NCBI GenBank assembly: GCA_013397435.1
Contig: VZRG01001943.1
Coordinates: 66,636-130,635, forward strand
DNA length: 64,000 nucleotides
Source of the DNA: Erythrocercus mccallii
Taxonomy: Eukaryota > Chordata > Aves > Passeriformes > Dicruridae
Direction: 5' to 3'
Under the pieces are notes generated by a model. It made no database searches, was not told the origin of the DNA, and saw nothing but the letters and a program-made list of their open reading frames with translations. Below, piece by piece: positions 13,155 to 27,300 of the stretch. Each line of letters starts with the position of its first letter. The stretch's first letter is position 1. A program made the position numbers and the translations under genes.

Positions 13155-16100
13155 GTAATGATTGAACTCACAAATAAATAGCATGTATAAATTTTCAGTA
13201 CCTGTTTGTTTATATTAATATTCACAGAAATCCCTGCAGTCCTTTGGGTGTTATTATTCTAGGAGGAAGAATGCTCTTCTTTCCATGTTGGCTATCAAGC
13301 CAGGTTTTTCTATCTTCTTTCAAAAGAGGATTTTATTCCTCACCAAGAACTATAAAATGTATTTTTAAACCACATAGAATTTGGGTTTTAGTGGGACAAT
13401 TTTTTATTTGGAATAGGATTGAATTAGGACAGGATTTGCATGAAGACATATATAATTGCTGAAAACTATTGCTGGGTGAATGCTGCATTGAATTAAGGGG
13501 TTTTGAAGGTTTACATCTCTCTGGAGAAATTACTGCCTTCCACATCCTAGAGCTCTGTGTTCCACCAGTTCACATTACCAGCTCTTTCTCTTCACTGCAT
13601 CATACTGGACCCTTCTCAGGACCTGTTGTGACCCCTTGCTTTCATTTAGGACAGGGTGTGATAGCAGCTTAGAAACAGGCATTTTTCTGCAAACTGCCTC
13701 TTCCCTCCTCCCTCTCTGATGGGGGCATCACTCTGTCATGGAGGGTAAAAGTCTTGGATTTATGTATTCATAGGAAAGCTACCACTTTTACTTTAAAAAG
13801 TGGAATATGGTATGCCGTATCCATTATGCATTAGGGGTGTCTGGGCAGAGAGCTAGTGCTGGATAATTGGTGCTCTATAAATTCACACTCTCCGTTTCTG
13901 TCCATATCCTCCCTTTGTAGCCAGACTACAAGTACAAAATCTCCATAAACATTTTTCACAGTCTTCTGTCTAGATGTAATAACAACTATTTGCTTGGCCA
14001 TATCTTAACTATTTAACATTTTCCTAAAGCTCCCATTCCCAATGTTTTCTTTTTAAATATAGTTTCTTCAAATCTTCCTAAATATAGATGTTATCCTTAT
14101 TCTCACATTAAGGCAGGTCTATCTGTGATTAAAATGGTGCTATAGAGTTATAAAGAGAAAAACAGATAATGTTACCTGGAATACACAAAATGTTACCTGG
14201 CAGAAAAAAATGCTATCTGGCAGAAAAAGCTGGGGAGATAATGAGTAGATAAAAATCTCTTTTCCTCTTCTGCCATTGTAATGCCTTAATCATGTCAATG
14301 GATTCCCTGCAACAGCCACCCTGACAGCAACCTGAGCTTTATTCCTAAACCACTGCAGGAAGTGTGGCTGAACAATAGATCCCTTGTGCTTACTCCAAAT
14401 GGGCAAATAGATGGGAACACCATCAGATCTGCCTTGCCAGTTAGCTTCAAGTAGCATTAAAAATTACCGTAATCTGCATCCACCTCTGGTGCACACAAAC
14501 CTGAGAGTATTTCAGCAGCACATAGTGCCAAACCAAAGATATGTGTTTATTTGTACTTCCAATGTAATTCTCATTTCTCTCACAGACTGTGAACATATGA
14601 ATTGTTCTATTTATCTATGAAGAAAATATTTTGCAAGGACTATTTCTATGCTAGCAGAGTAACCACAGTTATTATTTAAACAATGTGAACTGTAGTTTAG
14701 ATCTGGATGAACCAGTCACAGCATTAATTTATATTTTCTGATTAAATGGATAAAATTCTTGGAATTATTTCTTTCTTGCAGTGCTCTTTTAATTTTCCCT
14801 TCATTATTTTGTAAAGTCTAATGTTTGATTTTGAGGAATTTCCTAAAAAATGAGCTTTGGTCCTGCTCAGTTCATGCTGGCATCCTTTGGAGTTTTCAGT
14901 CTTCTGGCCTGCGAGCCCTTGGAGAGCTATGTAATGTGTTTAGCACAACAGAGTGTTTTCTTTTTCCTGTGCTCTGCTTGTCAACTGCTCATTACCTTTG
15001 ACTTTCCATGTCTCCAAGCAGATTGCAGACATAATTTAGTGCTCTTTCTTCCTTGTAGTTTTCCATTTGTTACACAGAGGAGGCAACAAATCCTTCCCTC
15101 ACCATGAGATTTTTCCCTTGTCAGTCACGTTCTTTAATGGTGTTCCTTGTTACCCCCTGAAAGGGCTGTTGGTCTCCCTGAGAGGCAGCAGAGTTTATTT
15201 CTGGCTCAGCCACTTTTCCACGCAGTGATGCTGTCAGTTCACTGCAGGTGCAGGAGGTGGATTTCTGCACAGGCAGACCCCAAGTGAAAGAGAGACACCC
15301 GAGCACCAGCTCCTGGCCCTGGCTCCTGGCTCAGCAATCCCTGCCTGGGACACTTTTGTCTCAGGCTACCCCTTAATCTCTGCAATTCTTCAGTCACAAA
15401 CCTCCACATCATCCCTTTATGAATTTCTACAACAGTTTTTCAAGAGAAGCAGTTTTGAGAAGAAGCTTTCCAGATAAGTTTTTTCAGAAAAAAATCCAAA
15501 AAACATGCAAATATAAATGAGGCAAATTTGATTACTGTTTGGAAAGTGCATCTTGGTACAGTGTGTGGCTGTTCTTACCCAGCAGTGTCGTGCATAGACA
15601 GAGGGAAATCATATGTATTTACAGAGGGAGAAAAGTATTTGGCTGCCTCCAATGCCTTCAGCAGACTTTTAGGTATATTAGCTAACAGTGTGCTGTATTC
15701 CTGTCCAATTTTCTGTGGACCATAACGGCCACTTCCTCGCTGTTTCATGGGTGAGCTGTGCTGCAGGCAGGAGAGCCACATTCCCCTAGCTGCCTATGAA
15801 AGTGCTGCTGGCATCAGGGGTCCCCAGGCACCTGGGGAGTCAGGAGGTTGGTGAGGAGCCCACAGTGCCGTGATTCCCCTCTGCCTTAGTCCCTGCAGTG
15901 CCAGGGCTCTCCTGAACTTCCGTGGCAGCCCACTCACTGCTCAGACATGGTGAGGCTGTCCCAGATCTCTGCCAACACTGTCCCCATCATGCCCATTGCC
16001 TCTGGAGCACTTGGCTCTAGTGCCAACATGTGCTCTTGAGGATCCTGACACACACATACACATGAGATGAGAGAGACACTTCCTCCTTCTCCAACCCACA

Positions 16101-19100
16101 GCTTTTATAATCTGATTTTGCTCATACAAAAGTGAGTGGGTTTTCCCTGTTTTTTCTTCCCCCCAGCCCTGGTGTCCCTCAGAAGTGAAGCATGAGCAGA
16201 GACCCTCCACAGTCCCAGACTTGCAGAGCTGAATCTTAAGACATGGACCCTGCAGCCTCTCTACCCCACCATTTTGCAGACATCATTTCATTCACAAGAG
16301 ACACACAAACAAAGGAAATGGACCTTATTCCTCCTCTCTGCAGTGCTCACAAGCTCCAGAGCAGCCAGACTATGGCCTTCTGGTTTTCATTATGACTAAA
16401 TGTTGGAAATGTGGTCTGCACTTTCCAAAAGGGCATATTGTGTATTTAATTTATGAAAGTAAAGAAGAAAGAAAGACTCTTTTTGGTTCTAAATGTGAGA
16501 ACTGGGGTAGTGTTCTGCCATGTCTTCCAATGATTGTTAGCCAAATGTCGGTGTACATGCTGTTAAAAATATATTATAAAAAAGAAGTGGGGTACTGTTT
16601 TGTTTGTTATGTGGGTGTGTACAGAGTCTTATTAACATTTCTTGATAAGAAGGACATATACCTCATGGGAAAAAAAGCTGTAGTATGTCGTTGCTATTTC
16701 AGTTCTGAAGTCATGATATTTTTAGCACCTTCATTTTTGGAATAACTTCTACCAGAGCTGTATGAAACACAGATACACAATACGTGCAGAGAATGCACGA
16801 AAAGACTTACTTTACTTCAACTGTGCACATGTACTGAGCTGCATAGTACAGTGTGTGTATTGGGAACTGGCTTAGAGCTGAGACTTGGCAGTCCAGGAGT
16901 GTCCACAAGACAGATAAACCAGCAGTTTGTGCCGAGAGACCCTGGGCTCTGCCTACAGAACTGTAATGAGACCTTACACGTCAAAAAAAAAGAAAAAATT
17001 CAGGAGAAATATAGGCTGTCAGAAACCAAATTTGTTCCTACTTTGTAAAGATTTAAATCAGGAGTAAGTTCCTTTTTGATCCAAAGAGGTTAAAATATAA
17101 ATTTAAATCCAGAAATGGACTATCCCTGTATAATAAGTGAAAACTCTTGTCTGCTCTGTGTAAGACTTTTGCAGTGCAGAGACAGGGAGGTAATGGTTGA
17201 GGGAGCAAAAAATCACAGGCAGAGATTTGATAAACAAAAATCCAACTACAATTATTGGAGGAAAAGAGAACACCTCTCTTCCTTCAGCTGGATCTTCTGT
17301 TGCCCAGCATTTGTTCCTTTTTTTACATGGGCAGCATCCTGAACTACAGGCAGAGCTACTTCTGTAGAAAAAGCTTCTTCCCTAGGAACTGCCAGAATTT
17401 CGGCCTGTGAAGAGCATGTCCCCTCAGTTCAACAGGGACTGAAGCTCAGGCAGCAGCCCTATGCATTCAGAAGTCCAAAAATCATTCGGCAGGTCTAAAA
17501 GCAGAAGATAGAAAAATACCAGCTGTGCAATTATTTCCATTTGCTTTGGATTGTTGAAAGTTTTCAGTTTTGCTTCCACTTTTGTCTGTAATCCTGAGGG
17601 CAAAATAATTTTCAAATGAAACCCACAGGACTCTAGAAACCAGAATTTTTAAAAAAACAAAACCAAAAAACAAACACAAACCAAGAAAACACAAAACTTT
17701 CAAATGGTAAGAGTTAGAAATATTATACCCAAAATATAAAAAAATAACTGAGAAAGATTGGTTTATTACAATAAAAATGGAGAAAGAGGACATCAAATTA
17801 ATGCCAGAAGTTGATACTGCTGACGTGATAAAGGAAGGTAAAGGACAATATAAGTTTCTAATACGACACGTATGTGTGCAGTCAATATATTGTAGGGATG
17901 GGAGGTTGCCAAACACTTTATAAAGCATAGGCAAAGACACAAAGGCATTTCTATGAGAGCAGAGCTAAGCATCTCTCTGCAAATTCTGGAACTAATCATG
18001 CAGATTGTATTTCTTTCTTCCTTAATCTTGTGGTAAAGCAGATTGGGTGTTAGCTTGGGAAAGAAACCTTGCTGCCACCATGAAATAGTCTTGGCCTTCC
18101 TTTACTGCTTTACCTCCCTCTTCCTCTTTCATTGCAGGAGCCATAGATACAGACAGTATTTTTTCTTCCTCATTCTTCCTTGCCATTGCTTTGTTCTTAA
18201 GATTTTATGTGCACATTTAGGGATGTTGCAGGTATGTTTTGTAACTAGGGGTAAAAGTTCTTGAATATTGAATATGATGGGGGTCTGTAATCTCTGTTCT
18301 ATTTTGGAGGAAGGATCACTTGTTGTGCCTAGGTGGGCTTACCTCTGTGCTTCTATGAATTTTACCTGCTTGTCATTTTAGTGACAAAAGCAATTAAATA
18401 AATTCAATTCAGAGCACTGATGTCCTTTGAAATGAAGGGACCATGCACATGCAGAGCCAGGGGTTTCCCCTGTGCCAGCCAACACCTGAGCACAACCCAG
18501 ACAGAGCTGCCCCAGTGATGCTAAAGCCTGAGCCACGACATGGTGAGCTGATCTACCGTGTATCACAAGGATACCCTGGAGCAGGAAGGGCTGGCTTTGA
18601 GGAGTAGAAGCCATATATCCACTCCTATGGGAATAACCAGGGATACTGCTCAGCTAGCTGGGCTTTGCTGGGATAACTTGCGAGCGTACTGCCCCAGGCA
18701 GCCAGCAGAACCTGCACGTGCTCTCTTCTGCTTTATGAGCAGCATGTGGATGGTTCTGCAGGACCCCAGATCTTCTCAGGCAAGAGGAGCTTTAGAGAGA
18801 GCAGAAAAGAAACATACTTTCATAGCAGGGAGGAAAAGAGAAAGATGAGGTGTGTGGCACTAAACAAGGAATAAAATCTGCTGGGGGAAAAACAAAAGTT
18901 GGCAATGGGGAAAGCCAAGTCCAAGTACTAGCCTGTGGGTTGAACAAATTATCTGTGCAATTAGGATAATAGCTTCCATGGCAGTAACTGTGGAAGAAAT
19001 ACTTTAAGACTGCAAGAGACCCAGCAGAGATTCAGCTGCAGAAAAGAAAAACAAAATGATACACAGATGAGAGATCCCATCCTCTATTCTTCAACAGACT

Positions 19101-22100
19101 GTATACCAGATTATGTGGTGAATTCTTATGACTCCCTTATTTTTCTCTGCTTTTCTAATCAAGAGTTTATTCTCAACTTTTTTTTTCCCCTTTTTGTTCT
19201 GTGTGCATAAATCATTAAGGCTGGCACTGCCTTGTTGACTTCATCTACACTAAGAAATACTTGATATAGTGGCAACATCTGAACCATATTTCACATGAAT
19301 GCTCACGTATCATTGTTCGTAATACTGCAAGTGCACGATTGCTGAAGACAATTAAAAATTACCCCGCTGGAAGTATAGTGAGACTCATATTGTGCTGTTG
19401 CCTGTTGTTCTAACTGGAAATTTTCTTCACTGGTGCAAGTATGACTCCTTCCCTAAACACTACACTGCATGGCCAGACATATGGATTCTATCCTGTCTGT
19501 CTTTATGGTGCAATACCAAAATATGCTACAATACCTGACATAACTCCAACTGAACCAGCTCCAGAACTGGGAACAGTTCAGCTGCATCAGCACAGTGGTA
19601 TGCCCAGGCTAATTAAAATAGGGCAGAGGCTGCAGTGATACAGCTATATTTTTCCTGAAACTAAGATACTATCTCAGCCAAGAGCTGCACTGTGCAATAT
19701 AGATACACTCTCTTAAGCCTGGTGAGAGATATATGGATATGTTCTTTAAGATTCAGAGATAAGCTCCCATGTAATAACTTTCACCTTACCTACCTTTTTT
19801 AAATATTGGCACAATCCTAAAAGATTTTCATCTTTCCTCTCAGGTTTTCCCCGACATTCCAACAGCTGCTGAAGAAAAACAAAAACCCAGAACCAAAAGT
19901 GAGTCAAGGAGGGAGTTCAGAAAATTCTCAGCCAGTTCTTGTAAAATTCTTGAACAATAATTGCCCAAACTTTCCCACTAATATGAGATATGCTCCCTCA
20001 TTCACTACTGTGAGAAACTTGGCCATTTTCTCAAAGCTGACCCATTTGTTCCAACATATGAAACTTAGTGCTTTCACTCTTACTCTATTAAAGTTCTCAC
20101 TGTTCTTATCTCTGCTGGCCGTAATTATTTTGCTCCTCTTTTCAAGGTTTTACAATGTGTTTTAAGGTTAATTTCTTATGCATAGTGTTATAATAAACTT
20201 CCTTTTTTGTTATACTTGTTTTTAAAATGCCAAGGCTTCTTTCTACATACTCTGTGCTACTGATGCTGCTGTAGCCTTCCAGCTATGCAGAATTTTACTA
20301 AATTATTTTCCCTTTCATGATCATGTCTTGCTGGCTGTTTTCTGCCTTCCACCCTATGAAAAACTTGCTTATCTTCTTCCATGTACTAGATGTAAATGGT
20401 TGAGACTCCCAGGGCTTTTCACATTGAACTGAAGCAAGTGATTCTCTCTGAATATGTTTGTTCAAGACCCCTTCAGTTTCTCTGTTAGTCTCAGATAGCT
20501 GGATCCAGGCTCAGCAGATTCAGCAGAATCAACAGAACTGGCTGCAAGAAAGAAAATATGACAGGCCAAAAGCACTGTTACTGGCCACTGTGTGAGTGCC
20601 TTTAAACTTAGGAAGTTTAAAGTAAATTAAAATATCTGCAGAAAATCTTCAATTGGTGAATAGTTTGGTTCAACCATTAAATGAGACACAAGAGTGCCTA
20701 TCTAAAAAGCTGATATTTCTAATAAATCTAATTAGGATCAATAGCTTTAGTGTTACAGGAGAGTTGTCATTGAGGATTGCCAGGTACAAAGGAAAAATCA
20801 AAAGTAAACCCAACCATTTCCCATCCATTCCAAATTTGCTTATCTGTACCAAAAATCCTTTCCTTTTATTTGCACTCAGAAAAGAAAAAACCCAGGAAGT
20901 TGTGTTTTCCGATCTGCTCTTTGCAACAATGAAAATTTACCAGTGTTAAGATGTGCACTTCTCAAAGGACTGAGCTTGTTTCTAGAACCTGACCTAATAA
21001 TGCTCATCTTCTTTAGAAGCTTAATCACCTCCTAGAGCCAGCAAACAGCAACTCTGCACTGCCCCACACAACTCTATCTGGGCAGCTCCACAGGCATGAA
21101 ACATCCACCAAGTATGAAATATGAGATGTACTGAGAAAATTTATCAATAAAACACAGTTGGAAAAACTGGCATCTGGAAATAGATAGTATACAGGCAAAA
21201 CAAACAGGAAGTGTATTCAATAAGGTAGGGTTTAATTTATTCATCTTCACCTGCAACACTTTTATAGGCAAAAATTTTACAAGTGTGGTCTATCAACACA
21301 ACAGTGTGGAGAGAAGGAAGGGAAATACATTTCTGACTCAGGTGGAGAATTTATTTTATAATCATTAGGCTGTTTCAGGGGAGCAGTTATGTAATTGCCT
21401 AATCAAGGAACCCCCTCAAATATGCAGCTTTATCCTGGCAGCAGCCTAGGTCTCCTGGGCCATGCCTTGCTTGCACATGTGTTTGCATGCTTCCGGATTT
21501 AAAAGTAGCACAGGGAATTGCATCTGCCTGTACTTCAACTTTCTTGAGAAATGTTAGTTAGTCACACCATGTGCATGAGAAGGTAGGGGCAGAAAGGAAT
21601 CCTTTTCCATGTCAGTCATAATATCAGATTCTCCTGGCACATCCTGGATGTCACCTGCACCCAGGGAGAAGGAAGAGCCAGACCAGTCCTGGAGGTCTGC
21701 TCTCATAGCTTGTCAGCTGAGATTCCATGCAGTACCTCTCCTCAGATGATCCCACCAATACAAGTCTCCTGGGGTAAGCCCTCAGGAAGTAACATGAACC
21801 AGTATTCCCATATAAAACATGCATATGTGTTGCTCCATGAGAAGGAATTTCCTGTTGCTTGACTTGCCTCGTCTCTACCACCAGTCCAGGCAGAAAGCCA
21901 TCTTTCTACCTGCATTCTACCTTTCTACAGCTGAAACAGTAATTCTTGCTTTACTTCTTCCTGAATGGTCCTTTACAGAATTACTCGTGTCCTCATCATT
22001 TACTTCATTGCAAATGTAAGAAAATCAGGCATTTTCATTCCTTCTTGTAAGGAAGGCTCACAGATCTGTAAAAAATTTCATTGCCATAGTCTGAACATTT

Positions 22101-22240
22101 CCCTTTTTTGTCCTTTGATTGTACTAAATATCCTTCATTAACAACAATAACACACCAGGACACAAGAGTGATATCTCCCATCATGCATAATAAATCTTGT
22201 ACTCATTTTCAAGAAATAGTTTTTCCTTCCCTTCTTTAGT
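13155..22240. other. AT-rich non-coding stretch
   Basis: No gene, RNA or transposon can be supported. Slightly GC-richer patches occur at about 15120-15360, 15730-16060 and 18410-18800, without CpG enrichment. The longest frames (117 codons plus at 16392-16745; 152 codons minus at 17482-17940) have no domain I recognise and are in the range expected by chance. A short A/C-rich tract lies at 17649-17698. Confidence 0.55.
17649..17698. repeat. A/C-rich low-complexity tract
   Basis: About 50 bp made almost only of A and C with short CAAA-type units. It may be a decayed microsatellite or the poly(A) tail of an unrecognised retrocopy. Confidence 0.6.
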
Positions 22241-22375
22241 GTTTTTTTTTGGGGGGGGAGGGGGTTACTTGTTTATTTTGTTTTGACTTTTGGGTGAAGT
22301 TGTTTTTTGGGGGGGGGTTGCCTCTTAATATTTTGTTTTTAAACTTAATTGGATTTTTGGGAGGAGGGGAGGAAT
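22241..22375 (+). repeat. T/G homopolymer-rich tract with long G runs
   Basis: The plus strand alternates T runs with long G runs: T9 then G8-A-G5 at about 22242-22264, T6 then G9 at 22303-22317, and GGGAGGAGGGGAGG at 22359-22372. The G runs could support G-quadruplex formation on this strand. The region has almost no C, so it is strongly strand-asymmetric. No gene or known repeat family explains it. Confidence 0.75.
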
Positions 22376-23379
22376 TTTTTGTGACATTTTTCCAATACAG
22401 GTCTTCATTAAGAGAAAGAAAAAGAACAAAAAAAAAGGCTGCCTAAAACCAGCTTTGCAGCTATCCTTGACCTGTTTTGTGTAGCCACTGCCAAAAGTAA
22501 CTTCTGCTGTGCAGCTCAGTAATCACCCAAGTGCTGCAGCACATTTAAATTGATCTGCAGATGATGGGTATGAATAAGTGAACTAGACATAAACATAGAG
22601 GGTGAGTGAAAGAACAAGCGAAAGAGAGATGTCCTCAAATAGATTATACAGGTCAAGTCATGCAAGTGCTTTTATTACTGCTGATTAATTCTGTCAGCTG
22701 TTATGTTAATGTGCTGCATGGCATGAGCAGGCACCAAGCAAAAGTGCAAGGAAGCTGAGACTATTTTCTAAATAAGGATGTGGCCCAGACTGCTTGAAAT
22801 TTTGTGTGTCTATGCCTTGCAGAGTGATGATGGATGGTAACAGGATGAGAATGAAGTCTCTATTGCTATGCTTTGGCAGTGCAGATACATCTCTCTCCAG
22901 ACTCAAGGAATGAGAGGCAGGTTGTTGTTTTTTTATTGCCAACCCCAAGCCTTTAGAAATCTTGAGACCATCTGATACCACGTCTTTTTTTTTTTTGTAA
23001 TAATAACTATGGGTTTTAGTTTTAGTTGCCCTTTATTTTCCAGACTGGCAGCACCTCTTTTCAATTATCCTACTTCCATAAGGGCTAGAACTATACTTAA
23101 TAAAACAGAAAGCCAAAACCTTGCTGTGTGCCAAGAACTGGGATCTTGGGAAAATTACAAGCTGCATGGGTTTCTGATAACATTATGTAACTTATCTATA
23201 AGGCCAGACTTCAGGATGGGAAGCACAGGGATGTGTACAAGCTGGGACAGGCTTCCCTTCGCAGATTCAGCAGGCAGAAAAAGAGCTCCTGAAAGGTTTT
23301 GGGAGGTAGTTGTAATGCGAGCCTGGCATTTCAGCCAAGGAGATATTTAAGAGAAGGTGAGGACTGTCAAAGGCATAGG
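22376..23379. other. Non-coding stretch
   Basis: Nothing coding is supported. A T12 run lies at about 22985-22996. The remaining sequence is unremarkable and CpG-poor. Confidence 0.55.
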
Positions 23380-24340
23380 CAGAGCAGTGCATTGGCTGCT
23401 GGAAGTAGCTGCCAGCTCCCCAGTGAGGAAATCTCCCACAGAAGTGGTGTGGGAGCTCACCAGAGTGGCCTCTTCCCCAGCATGATGGGAAAGCAGCAGC
23501 TTTGTTCCTGGGAGCTGTGCCCCTCCCTGGGAGCCAGGCTGGGAGTGAGGCTGAGTCCTTCTGGCACTGTGGCATCTGCCCTGGGCTGTCTGTCATCCAC
23601 AGCCATCCTCAAACACGTCCTGCACTCCTCTCTCCTGAAAAACAAGGCATGTGCATTGCTGCAGTGACAGGAGCTCTTCCACTGCTGTAAGGGAAGGAAG
23701 GGAAGGAAGTTTTATCCTTAAGCAGGCACTTTCCTCACCACAGCTCTGGCATGGCTCAAGCCAGCACAGCCCACCTGGCTTTCCTGCGATGTGGGATTCC
23801 CCTGCAGCTGTACAGAAAAATCTCTCACTTCAGATGTGTGACAGGGACTTGAAGTGCTGCCTGCAGGGCCCTAAAGGAGTTGAACCTGGTGAGAGTTATG
23901 GTGTGCTGAGGAGGGGACAGTCCCTTAGGGCTAGGACAGTGTCAGGGGTGGGTTTCCCTGGGAGCCAGGAGGAGGGTGGTGCTCTCTCTGCCTCTGCTTT
24001 GAAGGGCTTCAAGTGGGAGGCACACAGGGAACTCCCCACTGGGCTGGACCACCGTGCCCAACTGTTCCTCAGGAGCCCCAGAGAAAGTCCTGAAGGTAAA
24101 AGCAGGGGAGAGCCACAGGACGTGACTTTCCTGTGGGCTCCTGAGCCAGGGAACACCGTTGTCATTCCATCATTGCCCATCTCCCGTCTCCGTGGGTTCT
24201 CCCCTCCTGCTGCAGCCTCCAGGTTGCTCACTGCTACAGCAAGGCCACAGTTCCAGCAGCCCAAGGCTGGGGACACAGGTGTGGCAATAGCCCAGCTAGG
24301 AGCCTGTCTTGAGGAGTGAGGAGAGGCTGGGGAAAGGCTG
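23380..24340. other. GC-rich, CpG-poor block
   Basis: About 1 kb clearly richer in G and C than its surroundings, but with few CpGs, so it is not a CpG island. It carries overlapping long frames on both strands (222 codons plus at 23651-24319 and 126 codons minus at 23896-24276). I recognise no domain, and GC-rich DNA gives such frames readily because stop codons are AT-rich. The plus frame also lacks a visible splice or poly(A) context that would make it a convincing gene. It could be an old GC-rich repeat, an exon of a non-coding RNA or an isochore fluctuation; none can be chosen from sequence alone. Confidence 0.45.
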
Positions 24341-27300
24341 AAAGTGGTTTCAGACTGTGCCTTGAAGAGTTTGTGTTCCTCAGAGCTTGTTCACTTCTTC
24401 CAAGTACATCAAGTAGTCTAGTAAAATGATTTGTCTTCCCCTAGAAGCCTTGCCTTCCTCATAGCCACAGTGATACCCATCTCTTATTGAGAAACACTCT
24501 TGTAATGTGGTATTATTTGTGTGTCTGTTACTAAGAGCATCTTGTCGCCGCAGGAGACTTCTCCCTTGCTTTTAGTAGTAGTTTGCATGGGCTCATGGGT
24601 CTGTGAGGGACCCTCAACACTGACTAATGCCTTGCTACCTTTTCAGTTGCCATTTGCTTTGTAAAAGCTGCCCCATGCCAGCAGGTTGCATTTCAGCCCC
24701 AAGCAAATGTGTTTGGTCAAATGGTGCAGCCAGGTGAACATTGGGTCATTGGAATCTGTTTTCATCAACACTGGCGCTGTTTAATAGGCAATCTTTTTTT
24801 CATTTCCCTGTGGCTGTTAGGAAATTTTCTCCTTTTTTGTCTTCATAGGTATGGACATGGTTGTAGATGAAAGAAGAATAACGTTATTTTATATAGGTAA
24901 ACTCATATATCTTTATAAATGATTTTAATAAAAATACATAAAAACAATTTTATATACTAATTTCCGTGCAGGGATAAAAAAGGAAAGAATTAGTGTACAG
25001 CTGGAAATGCAGATATTGCAAAAAGCTCCCTTCTTTCTGAATTTTTCTGAGATACTATACATTGCTGCTCATTGTGCAAGTAAAAATATGTCTTAGATGT
25101 AGGTAGTTTTGGTGCCTGACACTTGGTAGATATGTTTATTCTTTGTAAATTTGTGAAAGGATCTTCTGATAGTTTTATTTTCTCTTTTTTCTTCTCAGAA
25201 AGGGGGCTGGAGAGACTGGATTTGAGTGGCAGGAAATGAAAAACAGGCTTGAGGGGAGAAGGATGGAGACTGAGCAGCTGAGAATATGACCAGAAGGCTG
25301 AATGCTGACAAAAATGGGAAGTAACCCCATGCTCTGGCAGATGTTTGAAGAATTAATTTAGCAGCTTTCAGTGCAGCTAGAAGTGATGTTAGTTTTTCTA
25401 AGTTGTTCAACAGGCTGTAGCTATTCAATAGGCTGTGGGGGAGGGCAACTCCAAAGTGCTGGAGCAGGAGCATGTAGCACTGATGAGACACGGCACAAAG
25501 CAGGAGGGAAGAATTACAAGGTGAGAGATTGCATTGCATAATGGAGATGTTGGGTGTTATCAGGAGGCTGAGTCAATGAATTACTCAGAGGATGGTCTTC
25601 TCCTCCACCTCATCTCTTCTGTGTCTGTGAAATTTCTTCAAATTCAGCTTCACAAACTTTCAACCTTTTCATGCCCAAAGAGTAGGGTGAGGATGGAGCA
25701 CAGAAACCCCTCAGAAACTGGAGAAAGACAAGCTGGAACATTTTCCCCCTGCTGTCCTATTGTTTGGTCCTCTCATCCTTTCCAGAAGAGGGGCAGCCAT
25801 GAAGCTTTCTGTGAATACCAAGGATCTTGGCGCTGCCAAACCCCACATCAGCAGCAGGTGATCTTTCTGACCACATGACTTCCCTTGGGTTTGCAGAAGA
25901 CAGTTAGAAATACCTCAAAGTAAAAGGAAGGTGAAAGACATTTTGCTTCTGACAACAAAACCCCATCTCACTGCCAATCATTTTTGCAACTAAAAATAGG
26001 CTTTGAATATGTGGTAGCATGAAAACTCTTTTCAATAGATACCATGCTCCCTCTGAGTACTTGACCCCTTTCTTCTGGAAGACTACTTCTGTTTTTCTTA
26101 TGCCCCCTTTGTAGCCCCACTTTTAAGGGAACGAGGCTTAGCTAACCTCAGATCTCACATGTTTAGGAGAAAAGCCTTGAAATCTGATCTGCCAAAAGAA
26201 AATATACCCTAACCTTTAGAATTCATTTCAGAATATGGACTTCTCGGCCTGCAAGTGAAAGAGTAACAGAAGCAGAAGGGAAAATGCATGTTTTAAACTG
26301 ACAAGCTGTATATTTTATTCCTAATGCAAGGAGACAAATTGCTACATGAGTGAGCATGCACCAGAATGTGATTAAACTTAAATCCAGAGCACTCACCTTC
26401 TTCACAGCAGGGGCTTGCACAGAGTTCTACTCTGAGTGTTTCTGTCTGTTTGTGGAAAAAATAGTTGGTACCTTGTCAAAAAGTCAAACCAGGCAACACG
26501 TGCAAAACCTTTTACCCAGATATCTATTTGTGTCAGTCCTCCACAGTATAAAATTTGAATTTGTAATGAAAGAGCCTCAAAAGTATCTGGAAAATATTTG
26601 GGGACACACTCAGCTCTTTCACTCAGGTTCAGAAACATCAAGCACAGTGCCACAGTACAGTTTTATTAGCTTGCGAACATGTTCAAGGTCTCTGACACTT
26701 TATCTTCTCAAGGAAAGGCTCTTTCAAGTTTATCATAATGAGATTTGTTATGTCATGCAAAGGGAAATAAGACTTTGGAATCAGTGACGAAAATTGTGAA
26801 AGAGAATTCTGAAAGACAATCTGCTAAATGCAATGAATTAATGCAAAGGTTTGGTTTTGGTGCATAGTCATGTAACAAAGTACAATTTGGCTCACTAGCT
26901 GTCAAGAAAAGGCTTCCAATTTCTGCTGTGAGCAATAAAACATGAATACAGATAAATAAAGTAAATAGAGCTGTTAAAAATTAACACTAATGTAAACAAG
27001 AGCAGAATCAGGCACCAAAAAAGATATCTAGTAATATGCTGCTGCACTAGAAGATGTAGAATAGCATTATTAATAAGAAAGTTTTTAGAACACTTTCAAT
27101 ATTCATCACTAATGGCTATTTAGTGATGTAAAGCTTCTATAGTATGTATGGAAGGAAGCTGACTAGACAATTACGAATCTGGGGAAGAAATCTTCTGAGG
27201 CCAATGGATACATATCACAGAGGCTCTATTTGTGGCAATGGCCATTAGCAGGACAACCCCATAAACCTCAGACTAAGATTATTTCCGTGAAAAATCGCAA

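Noticed and set aside
12969..13184. Lys-Glu-Gly-Arg repeat protein on the minus strand
   Set aside because: It is merely the translation of the (TTCC)n microsatellite.
23651..24319. 222-codon plus-strand frame as a gene
   Set aside because: No recognisable domain, overlapping open frames on the other strand, and GC-rich composition that favours chance frames. Kept only as a composition feature.
26350..26787. 145-codon plus-strand frame as a gene
   Set aside because: No domain or motif; about two frames of this length are expected by chance over six frames of 64 kb of this composition (rough mental estimate).
26860..26882. Resemblance to the miR-153 mature sequence (gtgcatagtcatgtaacaaa)
   Set aside because: Several mismatches in and after the seed region, and no complementary arm nearby to form a pre-miRNA hairpin.
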